Assembly: GCA_020720525.1 (NCBI GenBank)
Contig: DYON01000051.1
Coordinates: 1-5,988 of the forward strand
Direction: 5' to 3'
From: Acetofilamentum sp.
GTDB lineage: Bacteria; Bacteroidota; Bacteroidia; Bacteroidales; DTU049
Length of the DNA stretch: 5,988 nucleotides
The notes under the pieces were generated by a model. The model saw nothing but the letters and a program-made list of their open reading frames with translations, made no database searches and was not told the origin of the DNA. Shown one piece after another: positions 1-5,988 of the stretch (its first letter is position 1; each line of letters opens with the position of its first letter). The position numbers were made by a program, and so were the translations under genes.

Positions 1-121
1 CGTTTTGTGAGCGACTGTTATTTTTGAAAATCAGTCAAACAAAGAGATTTCTACGAACAATTCGCTAATCGACGGACTATAATGAGAGATTTCTCCTGAA
101 AAGACAGTTTTGACAGATTTT
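1..121. other. Left-edge stretch with no supported gene
   Basis: AT-rich sequence downstream of the minus-strand oxidoreductase. The minus strand has no ATG here. On the plus strand one frame is open from the edge to a TAA at 66-68 (about 21 residues) and another to a TGA at 25-27. Either could be the tail of a gene entering from the left, but neither tail is recognisable. A 10-bp direct repeat (agagatttct) occurs at 43-52 and 85-94. I see no strong hairpin followed by a T-run that would mark a terminator for the neighbouring gene. Confidence 0.4.
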
Positions 122-1624
122 TTAGCCTTTCTTTTCCTCATGATAATCTTCTTCTGTGTTGATATTCCAAATATTCTCCTTCGTTTCAAGCCCTTCAATA
201 ATATTCGAAACAGCAGCAATTGCAGTGAGCATTGAATGGTCCTGATTGTTATATCGGTGCATACCGTTTCTCCCAATCAGAAACAGATTGCCTATTGAAT
301 CGGAAAAATTTCTTACAACGTCAAACTCCGAATATGAGCCAAAATATGCAGGGTATGTTTTGGGTACACGAATAATGGTTGCATCAAGAACATCCTGCTT
401 TTCAATAATGTTAATGCTGTGCAATTCTTCTATTGCAAATTGAATGAAGTCCGAATCGGTTTTATTCCAGAGGTCGTCGCCTTCGTTGCAAAAATATTCA
501 AGCCCAATCCAAGCGTTCTCTGAATTTGCAACCAGTGCAGGCGACCAATTGTTGAATATTTGTAATCGTCCAACTTTCACATTCTTTTCCTGAACATATA
601 TCCAGTTGTCCTTTATATGCGTGTCGGAAGAGTTTTTGTTTAATTTAAGTTTTGTCAGAAGCAAACCAACAGTAATAAAGTCGCGATATTGAAGTCCACT
701 ACTTACAGATTGCACTTTCGCTGGAACTTGCGACCCCATCGCAGTTATTAAATCTTTAACCGGCATGGTTGAGAAAAAATAGTCTCCTTCAAGCAATTTC
801 TTTTCTCCTGTTGCATTGTTGGTGTAGCCAATACTCACAATATTGTTTTCCGAAACTACTATTTTGTCAACAGTGCAATTCATTAAAATGGTCCCGTTTT
901 TCTGTTTAATTTTTTCAGCAACTGTTTCCCACATTTGACCAGGTCCATATTTCGGGTACAGAAAACGATCAATTAAACTCGTATCGGTGTTTTTTTGCTC
1001 AATCGATTTTTCCTTTTTAAAAATAGACTTGATTGCATGTGCTATTGCACGCGATACGGAAAGTTCTTTAACCCTTTGTGCGCCCCAGTCGGCTGGGATT
1101 TTAGAACAAGCAACTCCCCAAACTTTCTCGGTGTAATCTCGAAAAAATGTTTTATAAAGCTCTTTCCCGAAGCGGCTAATGAAAAAATCCTCAAGTGATT
1201 CTATTTTTTTGGGAGGAAAAATCTTTATCATCATGTATGTCCACCCTATTCTAACAATTCTCAGCAAGCCAAGATTAGCAATGGTGTTTCTGTTTAATGC
1301 TACAGGATAATCAAAAAATTTCCCCAGAAAAAAAATGCGAGAAAGCCTCCTGCGAACAAGCATTACCTTTTCGGTGTCGCTACCTGCGTTTTGCTCAGTC
1401 GGAAGAATGTTTTGCCACCAATTCATTACTTCATCCGATTTTGAGAAAAAACGATGCCCGCCAATGTCGATGCGATTTCCCTTGTATTCAATCGTTTTTG
1501 AAATACCGCCTATGTAGTTGCTGCTTTCCACAACTATGGGCTTGATATCAGTTCTGTTTAGCAGCTCGTAAGCCGCTGTTAATCCAGCCGGTCCAGCTCC
1601 AATTATAATTGCTGTTTTACTCAT
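122..1624 (-). CDS. FAD-dependent NAD(P)/FAD oxidoreductase, amine-oxidase / UDP-galactopyranose-mutase-like
   Basis: Complete 500-residue flavoprotein, ATG start and TAA stop. The N-terminus carries a dinucleotide-binding Rossmann motif (G9-x-G11-x-x-G14) in a hydrophobic strand, with the ribose-binding acidic residue E33 at the end of the second strand. It is followed by the GG (39-40) and GGHRFF (55-60) signature typical of the amine-oxidase, protoporphyrinogen-oxidase and UDP-galactopyranose-mutase superfamily. A YPKYGPGQMWE segment lies at 223-233. The C-terminal FAD-closing segment is NLFLIGRNGMHRYNNQDHSM (446-465). No signal peptide is visible, so it is probably cytoplasmic. Members with this C-terminus are usually annotated only as NAD(P)/FAD-dependent oxidoreductase; some relatives lie in polysaccharide loci, but no glycosyltransferase is present here, so the substrate is unknown. 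The start is chosen because the Rossmann strand begins at residue 5. No Shine-Dalgarno sequence precedes it. It is divergent from the next gene. Confidence 0.93.
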   Translation of the reverse strand: MSKTAIIIGAGPAGLTAAYELLNRTDIKPIVVESSNYIGGISKTIEYKGNRIDIGGHRFFSKSDEVMNWWQNILPTEQNAGSDTEKVMLVRRRLSRIFFLGKFFDYPVALNRNTIANLGLLRIVRIGWTYMMIKIFPPKKIESLEDFFISRFGKELYKTFFRDYTEKVWGVACSKIPADWGAQRVKELSVSRAIAHAIKSIFKKEKSIEQKNTDTSLIDRFLYPKYGPGQMWETVAEKIKQKNGTILMNCTVDKIVVSENNIVSIGYTNNATGEKKLLEGDYFFSTMPVKDLITAMGSQVPAKVQSVSSGLQYRDFITVGLLLTKLKLNKNSSDTHIKDNWIYVQEKNVKVGRLQIFNNWSPALVANSENAWIGLEYFCNEGDDLWNKTDSDFIQFAIEELHSINIIEKQDVLDATIIRVPKTYPAYFGSYSEFDVVRNFSDSIGNLFLIGRNGMHRYNNQDHSMLTAIAAVSNIIEGLETKENIWNINTEEDYHEEKKG

Positions 1625-1713
1625 AACAAAAAAACCACACTAATAAAATCCTTAAATCGCTATCAACAATTGCATCTGTTGCTTCATTTTCAAACGGAAA
1701 GTGTAAAAATAGC

Positions 1714-1742
1714 TAAATTTATCAAGAATAGCACAAACCAAA
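1714..1742 (-). promoter_or_regulatory. Possible Bacteroidota-type promoter for the minus-strand oxidoreductase
   Basis: Read on the minus strand, a TTTG (1742-1739) is followed after 17 nt by TAAATTTA (1721-1714). This matches the Bacteroidota primary-sigma pattern TTTG-N17-19-TAnnTTTG except for the last base of the -7 box. It would give a leader of roughly 80 nt before the ATG at 1624. In such AT-rich DNA a match of this quality can arise by chance, so this is tentative. Confidence 0.3.
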
Positions 1743-1750
1743 CCTTTTCG

Positions 1751-1783
1751 TGCCAATATTTAGGGCAAATAGAATCATTGGCA
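1751..1783. repeat. 7-bp perfect inverted repeat
   Basis: TGCCAAT at 1751-1757 is the exact reverse complement of ATTGGCA at 1777-1783, with a 19-nt spacer. Its right arm overlaps the left arm of the larger hairpin at 1780-1828, so the two could not form on one strand at the same time. A 7-bp match alone is weak; its position beside two other inverted repeats makes it more notable. Confidence 0.4.
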
Positions 1784-1828
1784 ATGCTTTCAGATCCTTC
1801 GCTTTGCTGCGGATGCTAAAAGATTGCC
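1780..1828. repeat. Imperfect intergenic palindrome (49 nt, REP-like)
   Basis: The segment folds into a long imperfect stem. GGCAAT (1780-1785) pairs with ATTGCC (1823-1828), CTTT (1787-1790) with AAAG (1819-1822), AG (1792-1793) with CT (1816-1817), and ATCC (1794-1797) with GGAT (1811-1814). That is 16 pairs, with bulged G1786 and G1815, one C-A mismatch and a 13-nt loop (1798-1810). The core, resembling gatccttcgctttgct followed by ggat, is like dispersed intergenic palindromes I remember from Bacteroidota genomes; that likeness is from memory, not a search. No T-run follows, so an intrinsic terminator is unlikely. Confidence 0.55.
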
Positions 1829-1842
1829 CAACTTCAATCTTT
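1819..1842. repeat. 8-bp perfect inverted repeat, alternative to the larger palindrome
   Basis: AAAGATTG (1819-1826) is the exact reverse complement of CAATCTTT (1835-1842), with an 8-nt loop. The left arm is also the right arm of the 1780-1828 palindrome, so the two pairings exclude each other. It could be an operator, a repeat remnant or chance. Confidence 0.45.
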
Positions 1843-1885
1843 CGGTATTCTCAATTTCTTAATACTCAAAAATTACAAGTCGAAA

Positions 1886-1893
1886 TACTTTTG
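1886..1893 (+). promoter_or_regulatory. Candidate -7 box for the lamin-tail / DUF3109 / LD-carboxypeptidase operon
   Basis: TACTTTTG fits the Bacteroidota -7 consensus TAnnTTTG exactly and lies 26 nt before the ATG at 1920, implying a short leader. A near-match, TATATTTA, follows at 1894-1901. I find no TTTG at the expected -33 position, so the box is incomplete as a promoter. Confidence 0.4.
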
Positions 1894-1919
1894 TATATTT
1901 ACGCTATAATTCTTTCATT

Positions 1920-4532
1920 ATGCGCTGGATTGCTATTTCATTTTTGTTCCTTTCACTGGCTGGCAGAGCCCAGTTTGTTGAAGATTTTTCCGACAACGAC
2001 TTCACCAACAATCCAACTTGGAGTGGCGATGCGGCGAATTACGGAATTTACACATCTACAGCTATACCCTCAACCATGATTCCTGGATTGAGAACTACCA
2101 ATACTGTTCCCGACACCACCTATCTATCGGCTCCCAATGCAATGACTCTGACCGATAGTCTTGAATGGATATTTTGGGCAAAAATGAGCTTTAATCCAAG
2201 TGCTAGCAATTTCAGTAGAGTATATTTGGTTTCCGACCAGCAAAACCTGCGTGGTTCGCTCAACGGATATTTTGTTGGTCTTTCAAACGCTGGTGTAGAT
2301 AAGTTGTATTTGGTTCGTCAAGACGGAGCCACTCTCACCCCAATTATCACAGGGACTGTAGCCAATTTAAACAAAACAAGCAATATTGTTCGTGTTCGTG
2401 TAAAACGCGACAATGCGGGCAACTGGAGTATGTATAGCGACACTTTGGGCGGCGACAATTTCGCTCTCGAGGGCACTGCAAACGATGTTACTTACAGCAA
2501 CTCGGCATATATTGGCGTTTTTAATCAATATACTGTTTCGAATGTTGAAAAATGTTATTTCGACGAGTTTTACGCCGGACCCATTCAGGTCGATACTGTT
2601 CCACCTTCGGTTGTGAAAGTCGAAGCCATTGGATCGTCGATGCTGGATGTCTATTTCGACGAAATAGTGAGTGCTTCAACCGCTTCGAATACCGCAAATT
2701 ATTTGATAGATTTAGGACTTGGATCTCCACTTGTTGCAACACCCGATGCAAGCGACGCAACTCTTGTTCATTTAATTTTAGGTGGAAACATTATTGAAGG
2801 GATACTGTACCATATCAACATTTCAGGGGTAGAAGATATGAATGGCAATGCAATCAATTCGGTTTCGGTGCCCTTTGCCTACTATGTACCCAAAGCCTTC
2901 GATGTGGTTATAAACGAAATCATGGCCGACCCAACGCCTGCTGTGATGTTGCCCGAATACGAATATGTGGAGCTTTACAACACAACCATGCTCCCAATCA
3001 GTCTCAAAAACTATACGCTTCGAATAGGAACCAGCGATAAAACTATTGGCGACGTTACCATTGGAGCAAACGATTATCTGATTTTGTGCGACGATGGTGC
3101 CGAATCGTCGCTTTCGCCTTATGGATTTGTGTATGCTTTCTCTTCGTTTTCTGTAACCAATACCGAAGCAAATATTTCGTTGCTTAGCCCAACAGGAGCG
3201 GTTTTATCGTTTGCAGAATTTACCGAAGAATGGTATTTCAACAGTTTTAAAGCCGAAGGTGGTTGGTCGGTCGAGCAAATCGATCCTCTCAATCCTTGCT
3301 CGGGAAAATACAACTGGATAGCTTCCAACGATTACAAAGGCGGCTCGCCTGGTGCCATCAACAGCGTGAATAGTGTTAATGGCGATGCCATTCAACCTAT
3401 TTTACTGCGAGCTTCGCTCGAAAACGACAGTGCTGTTAGGCTTTGGTTCAGCGAACCAATGGATAGCTCAACAGTGCTCAATGCAGCTGCATATACACTT
3501 AGCAATGGTTTGTCTTTATTGGGAATTCCACAAGGATTTTCGCCGCAGTATCAAACAGTGGTTCTAAATCTCGATCAAACCATCCAATACGGAACAATTT
3601 ATACTGTGAGCATCAACGATACGCTCTCCGATTGTGTTGGCAATCCATTGCCCATGACAAGCAGTGCGCGTTTTGCCATTGCCGATAGCATCGAAGCAGG
3701 CGATTTGGTGATTAACGAAATTCTATCGAATCCAGCAGCCGATGTTCAAGACTTTGTGGAATTAATCAATCGGAGCAGTAAAATTCTCGACCTACGCTTT
3801 GTTACTATTGCAACGCTTAACGATTCGCTTCAGTTAGACGATCAAAACTACATTGCTCCCAATGGCTACCTGCTTTTTCCAGGCGAGTATTTGGCTTTTA
3901 CCGACGATCGCGATGCGCTCAACAACTACTACACAACAGTTCCCAACCAGGTGATTCAAGTTGACAATATGCCAGCATACAACAACGACGAAGGAACGGT
4001 GGTTCTGGCTATGGCAGCTGGAAGTATCATCGACGAAGTGGTTTACAATGTTTCGATGCACGACCCATTTTTAAGCAGCACCGATGGCGTTTCGCTCGAA
4101 CGAATCAATTTCGACAGAGCTTCGAACGACAGCACCAACTGGCACAGTGCAGCTTCTACTGCAGGTTTTGCAACTCCCGGATACATCAACAGTCAGTATT
4201 CCGAATCGGAAGGAAACAGCACGGTGAACGTTAGTCCCGAAACTTTTTCGCCCGACAACGATGGCTACAACGATGTTTTGAATATTTCGTGGCAATTTTC
4301 GCGACCTGGGCTCATCTGCAACATGAAAATATTCGACAGCAATGGTCGTTTTATCAAACAAGTGCTCAAAAACGAAACCATCGGACAAGAAGGCATTATT
4401 TCGTGGGATGGAACCAACGAAAACGACGAAAAAGCTCCAGTTGGAATTTATGTGATTTTTACCGAGGTATTTTCGTCGGACGGATATGCCGAAAAAATTA
4501 AGACTGTGACCACCTTGTCCGTAAAATTCTGA
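1920..4532 (+). CDS. Exported multidomain protein with two Ig-like/lamin-tail units and a FlgD/CHU_C-like C-terminus
   Basis: Complete 870-residue protein, probably secreted or surface-attached. Residues 1-18 form a signal peptide (R2, hydrophobic core, likely cleavage after GRAQ). Residues about 20-220 are a beta-rich, concanavalin-like region. Residues about 226-322 look like an SbsA-type Ig-like domain (VYFDEIVS, VEDMNGNAI). Residues about 325-482 are a lamin-tail domain (VINEIMADP, YVELYN, GGSPGAIN). The pair then recurs: Ig-like at about 492-588 (LWFSEPMD, LSDCVGNPL) and lamin-tail at about 595-757 (VINEILSNP, FVELINRS, FATPGYIN). Residues 769-870 are a FlgD/CHU_C-like domain (FSPDNDGYNDV, ISWDGTNENDEKAPVGIYV). 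C-terminal domains of this kind often accompany type IX secretion in this phylum, but sorting by that route is inferred. No catalytic motif is seen, so the role is likely structural or adhesive. The start is firm: 1920 is the only ATG after the in-frame TAA at 1860-1862. It is the first gene of the apparent operon. Confidence 0.92.
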   Translation: MRWIAISFLFLSLAGRAQFVEDFSDNDFTNNPTWSGDAANYGIYTSTAIPSTMIPGLRTTNTVPDTTYLSAPNAMTLTDSLEWIFWAKMSFNPSASNFSRVYLVSDQQNLRGSLNGYFVGLSNAGVDKLYLVRQDGATLTPIITGTVANLNKTSNIVRVRVKRDNAGNWSMYSDTLGGDNFALEGTANDVTYSNSAYIGVFNQYTVSNVEKCYFDEFYAGPIQVDTVPPSVVKVEAIGSSMLDVYFDEIVSASTASNTANYLIDLGLGSPLVATPDASDATLVHLILGGNIIEGILYHINISGVEDMNGNAINSVSVPFAYYVPKAFDVVINEIMADPTPAVMLPEYEYVELYNTTMLPISLKNYTLRIGTSDKTIGDVTIGANDYLILCDDGAESSLSPYGFVYAFSSFSVTNTEANISLLSPTGAVLSFAEFTEEWYFNSFKAEGGWSVEQIDPLNPCSGKYNWIASNDYKGGSPGAINSVNSVNGDAIQPILLRASLENDSAVRLWFSEPMDSSTVLNAAAYTLSNGLSLLGIPQGFSPQYQTVVLNLDQTIQYGTIYTVSINDTLSDCVGNPLPMTSSARFAIADSIEAGDLVINEILSNPAADVQDFVELINRSSKILDLRFVTIATLNDSLQLDDQNYIAPNGYLLFPGEYLAFTDDRDALNNYYTTVPNQVIQVDNMPAYNNDEGTVVLAMAAGSIIDEVVYNVSMHDPFLSSTDGVSLERINFDRASNDSTNWHSAASTAGFATPGYINSQYSESEGNSTVNVSPETFSPDNDGYNDVLNISWQFSRPGLICNMKIFDSNGRFIKQVLKNETIGQEGIISWDGTNENDEKAPVGIYVIFTEVFSSDGYAEKIKTVTTLSVKF

Positions 4533-4537
4533 AGACA

Positions 4538-5107
4538 ATGATTATTGAAGATGTTGTCGTTTCCGACGAACTCAAAAACGTTTACTTTCGATGCGCCTTG
4601 AATCTTTGCCATGGCGACTGTTGTGTTGAAGGCGATGCAGGCGCTCCGCTCACAGAAGAAGAAATTGGCATTATTGAAGACCTTACCGAAAAGGTAGTTC
4701 CATTTATGGACGAAGAAGCAAAACAGGTACTGAAAGATATTGGCAGTTTCGATTACGATATGGCCGGAAACATGGTTACTCCCCTCAAAATAAACGAAGA
4801 ATGTATTTATCTCACTTGGGAAAATAACCACCACACTTGCATTTTTGAAAAACTGTGGTCTGAGGGTAAATCGACGTTTCAAAAACCCATTTCGTGCCAT
4901 TTGTATCCTATTCGTGTTGTACAGGAAGGGGCTTTCGACAAACTGTTGCTTCACAGGTGGAGTATTTGTGCCGAATCATATAATGTTGGCGAACAAGAAG
5001 GTGTTCATTTACTCCATTTTTTGCGCGATGCACTTGTTCGAAAATACGGACTTGAATGGTACAACCGATTGATGACACGTTGCAAACTCGACCCACATAA
5101 ATCATGA
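4538..5107 (+). CDS. DUF3109 family cysteine-rich protein
   Basis: Complete 189-residue protein of the DUF3109 family, function unknown. It has no signal peptide and should be cytoplasmic. An N-terminal cluster, C19-x4-C24-x3-C28-C29, is followed by EGDAGAPLTEEE (31-42). Further cysteines are C89, C101, C120, C144 and C182. The block KPISCHLYPIR (116-126), then HRWSIC (139-144) and FLRDALVRKYGLEWY (161-175), is the family hallmark. The cysteine pattern resembles the UPF0153/YkgJ group of proposed zinc or iron-sulfur binders, so metal binding is a reasonable inference, not shown here. It begins 5 bp after the stop of the lamin-tail gene, with no clear Shine-Dalgarno sequence. Its TGA overlaps the next gene's ATG by 4 bp (ATGA), suggesting coupled translation. 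Length is about normal for the family. Confidence 0.93.
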   Translation: MIIEDVVVSDELKNVYFRCALNLCHGDCCVEGDAGAPLTEEEIGIIEDLTEKVVPFMDEEAKQVLKDIGSFDYDMAGNMVTPLKINEECIYLTWENNHHTCIFEKLWSEGKSTFQKPISCHLYPIRVVQEGAFDKLLLHRWSICAESYNVGEQEGVHLLHFLRDALVRKYGLEWYNRLMTRCKLDPHKS

Positions 5108-5988
5108 CCTTTCCTTTTCTGAAATCGGGCGATACCATTGCTCTTGCCGCTACTTCGCGTAAAGTAACACCCGCCGATTATGAACCTTTTCGCGACTTTC
5201 TGCTACAAAAAGGCTATCGGGTAAAACTGGCTTCGAATCTGAATAAAGAGCATCATCAATTTGCTGGAACCGACACCGAAAGAGCTTTGGCGTTAAATGA
5301 GCTTTTTGCCGACCCCGAAGTAAAGGCCATTGTGATGGTTCGCGGTGGATACGGTGCTGCTCGAATTGTAGATTTGGTGAATTGGGATTTGTTTCAGAAA
5401 AATCCAAAATGGTTGTGTGGATTTAGCGACATTACTGTATTTTTGAATCACATTCACACTCAATTTGGCATTCAGTCAATTCATTCCGACATGGCAGTTC
5501 ATTTTGCCGACGATGCATATCGACCCAATTTCGACCTGCTGATGAACCTCCTCGAAGGAAAACAAACCCGCATTTCGGTAGAACCAAACAGTCTCAACCA
5601 ACAAGGCAAAGCGAGTGGAATAATGGTGGGCGGCAATCTGAGTGTGCTATACAGTATGCTTGGCTCGGAGTCGTTTCCCAATATGAACGGAAAAGTACTG
5701 TTCATCGAAGACCTTGATGAATATTTATATCATATCGACCGCATGATGGTTGCTTTTGAACGATCGGGTGTGTTTGACAAAGTTAATGCTGTTGTGGTTG
5801 GCGGAATGAGCGATATGCACGACAACGAAGTTTCATTCGGCATGAATGCATACGAAATTGTGAGCAGCCATCTCAAAAAACATGCTATTCCAGTTATATT
5901 CAACTTTCCGGCTGGGCACACCATAACAAACAAACCATTTTTCATTGGAGCAGAAACCAGCATTGTAGCAGATGAAAAGCTGGCAGAA
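5104..5988 (+). CDS. LD-carboxypeptidase (peptidase family S66), 3' end cut by the window
   Basis: Partial gene: 295 codons are open from ATG 5104 to the right edge with no stop. S66 enzymes are about 300 residues, so only a few residues should be missing. These serine peptidases remove the terminal D-alanine from L,D-linked muropeptide tetrapeptides during peptidoglycan recycling. The candidate triad is visible: nucleophile S108 in GFSDIT (106-111), E202 in FIED (200-203) and H272 in PAGH (269-272). Other hallmarks are LKSGDTIALAATS (6-18), MVRGGYGAARI (78-88) and GGNLSVLYSMLGS (176-188). There is no signal peptide, which fits a cytoplasmic recycling enzyme. MccF-type self-immunity proteins belong to the same family, but nothing nearby suggests a microcin locus. 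The start is chosen because it overlaps the DUF3109 stop as ATGA and places the GDTIALAATS strand at the usual N-terminus; translation is probably coupled. Confidence 0.94.
   Translation, partial: MTFPFLKSGDTIALAATSRKVTPADYEPFRDFLLQKGYRVKLASNLNKEHHQFAGTDTERALALNELFADPEVKAIVMVRGGYGAARIVDLVNWDLFQKNPKWLCGFSDITVFLNHIHTQFGIQSIHSDMAVHFADDAYRPNFDLLMNLLEGKQTRISVEPNSLNQQGKASGIMVGGNLSVLYSMLGSESFPNMNGKVLFIEDLDEYLYHIDRMMVAFERSGVFDKVNAVVVGGMSDMHDNEVSFGMNAYEIVSSHLKKHAIPVIFNFPAGHTITNKPFFIGAETSIVADEKLAE

Noticed and set aside
43..94. 10-bp direct repeat agagatttct at 43-52 and 85-94
   Set aside because: Only two short AT-rich copies with no flanking structure; too weak to call an attachment site or operator.
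100..122. Possible terminator for the oxidoreductase near gacagttttgacagatttttt
   Set aside because: The gacag copies are direct rather than inverted repeats, so no stem forms; the T-run is on the plus strand and reads as A's in the minus-strand transcript.
31..276. 81-residue minus-strand open frame over the 3' end of the oxidoreductase
   Set aside because: It starts inside the oxidoreductase in another frame, is rich in basic residues without a domain pattern, and is best explained as a shadow.
1750..2079. 109-residue plus-strand open frame across the intergenic region
   Set aside because: It overlaps the signal peptide and N-terminus of the well-supported 1920-4532 gene in a different frame and shows no recognisable features.
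4071..4538. 155-residue antisense open frame over the end of the lamin-tail gene
   Set aside because: The plus-strand frame has clear domain motifs here; the antisense frame probably stays open because of the frequent tcg and gac codons on the coding strand.
4448..4954. 168-residue antisense open frame spanning the lamin-tail / DUF3109 junction
   Set aside because: It lies opposite two genes with strong family motifs and has no recognisable domain of its own.
5104..5988. MccF-type microcin immunity role for the S66 peptidase
   Set aside because: No microcin precursor, transporter or modification gene is visible nearby; the ordinary recycling LD-carboxypeptidase reading is simpler.

Overview
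The window looks like a chromosomal segment of a Bacteroidota (Bacteroidetes) bacterium. The evidence is a long secreted protein with lamin-tail domains and a FlgD/CHU_C-like C-terminal domain, a DUF3109 protein of the type common in that phylum, gene starts without a clear Shine-Dalgarno sequence, and a TAnnTTTG-type promoter box. No genus can be assigned from the sequence alone.

Layout: positions 1-121 hold no gene I can support. Positions 122-1624 (minus strand) encode a 500-residue FAD-dependent oxidoreductase of the amine-oxidase / UDP-galactopyranose-mutase-like type, substrate unknown. Positions 1625-1919 are a divergent intergenic region with nested inverted repeats around 1751-1842 and one candidate promoter on each side. 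Positions 1920-4532 (plus) encode an 870-residue exported protein with a duplicated Ig-like plus lamin-tail unit. Positions 4538-5107 (plus) encode a cysteine-rich DUF3109 protein. Positions 5104-5988 (plus) encode a muramoyltetrapeptide (LD-) carboxypeptidase that runs off the right edge.

The three plus-strand genes form a tight apparent operon: 5 bp separate the first two, and the last two overlap by 4 bp (ATGA). The third gene acts on peptidoglycan stem peptides and the first is an exported surface-type protein, so a loose cell-envelope theme is possible, but this is inference. The divergent oxidoreductase is probably a separate transcription unit. I found no mobile element, CRISPR array, tRNA or rRNA. 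I see no convincing new multi-gene system. The least explained items are the intergenic structured repeat and the DUF3109-carboxypeptidase coupling.
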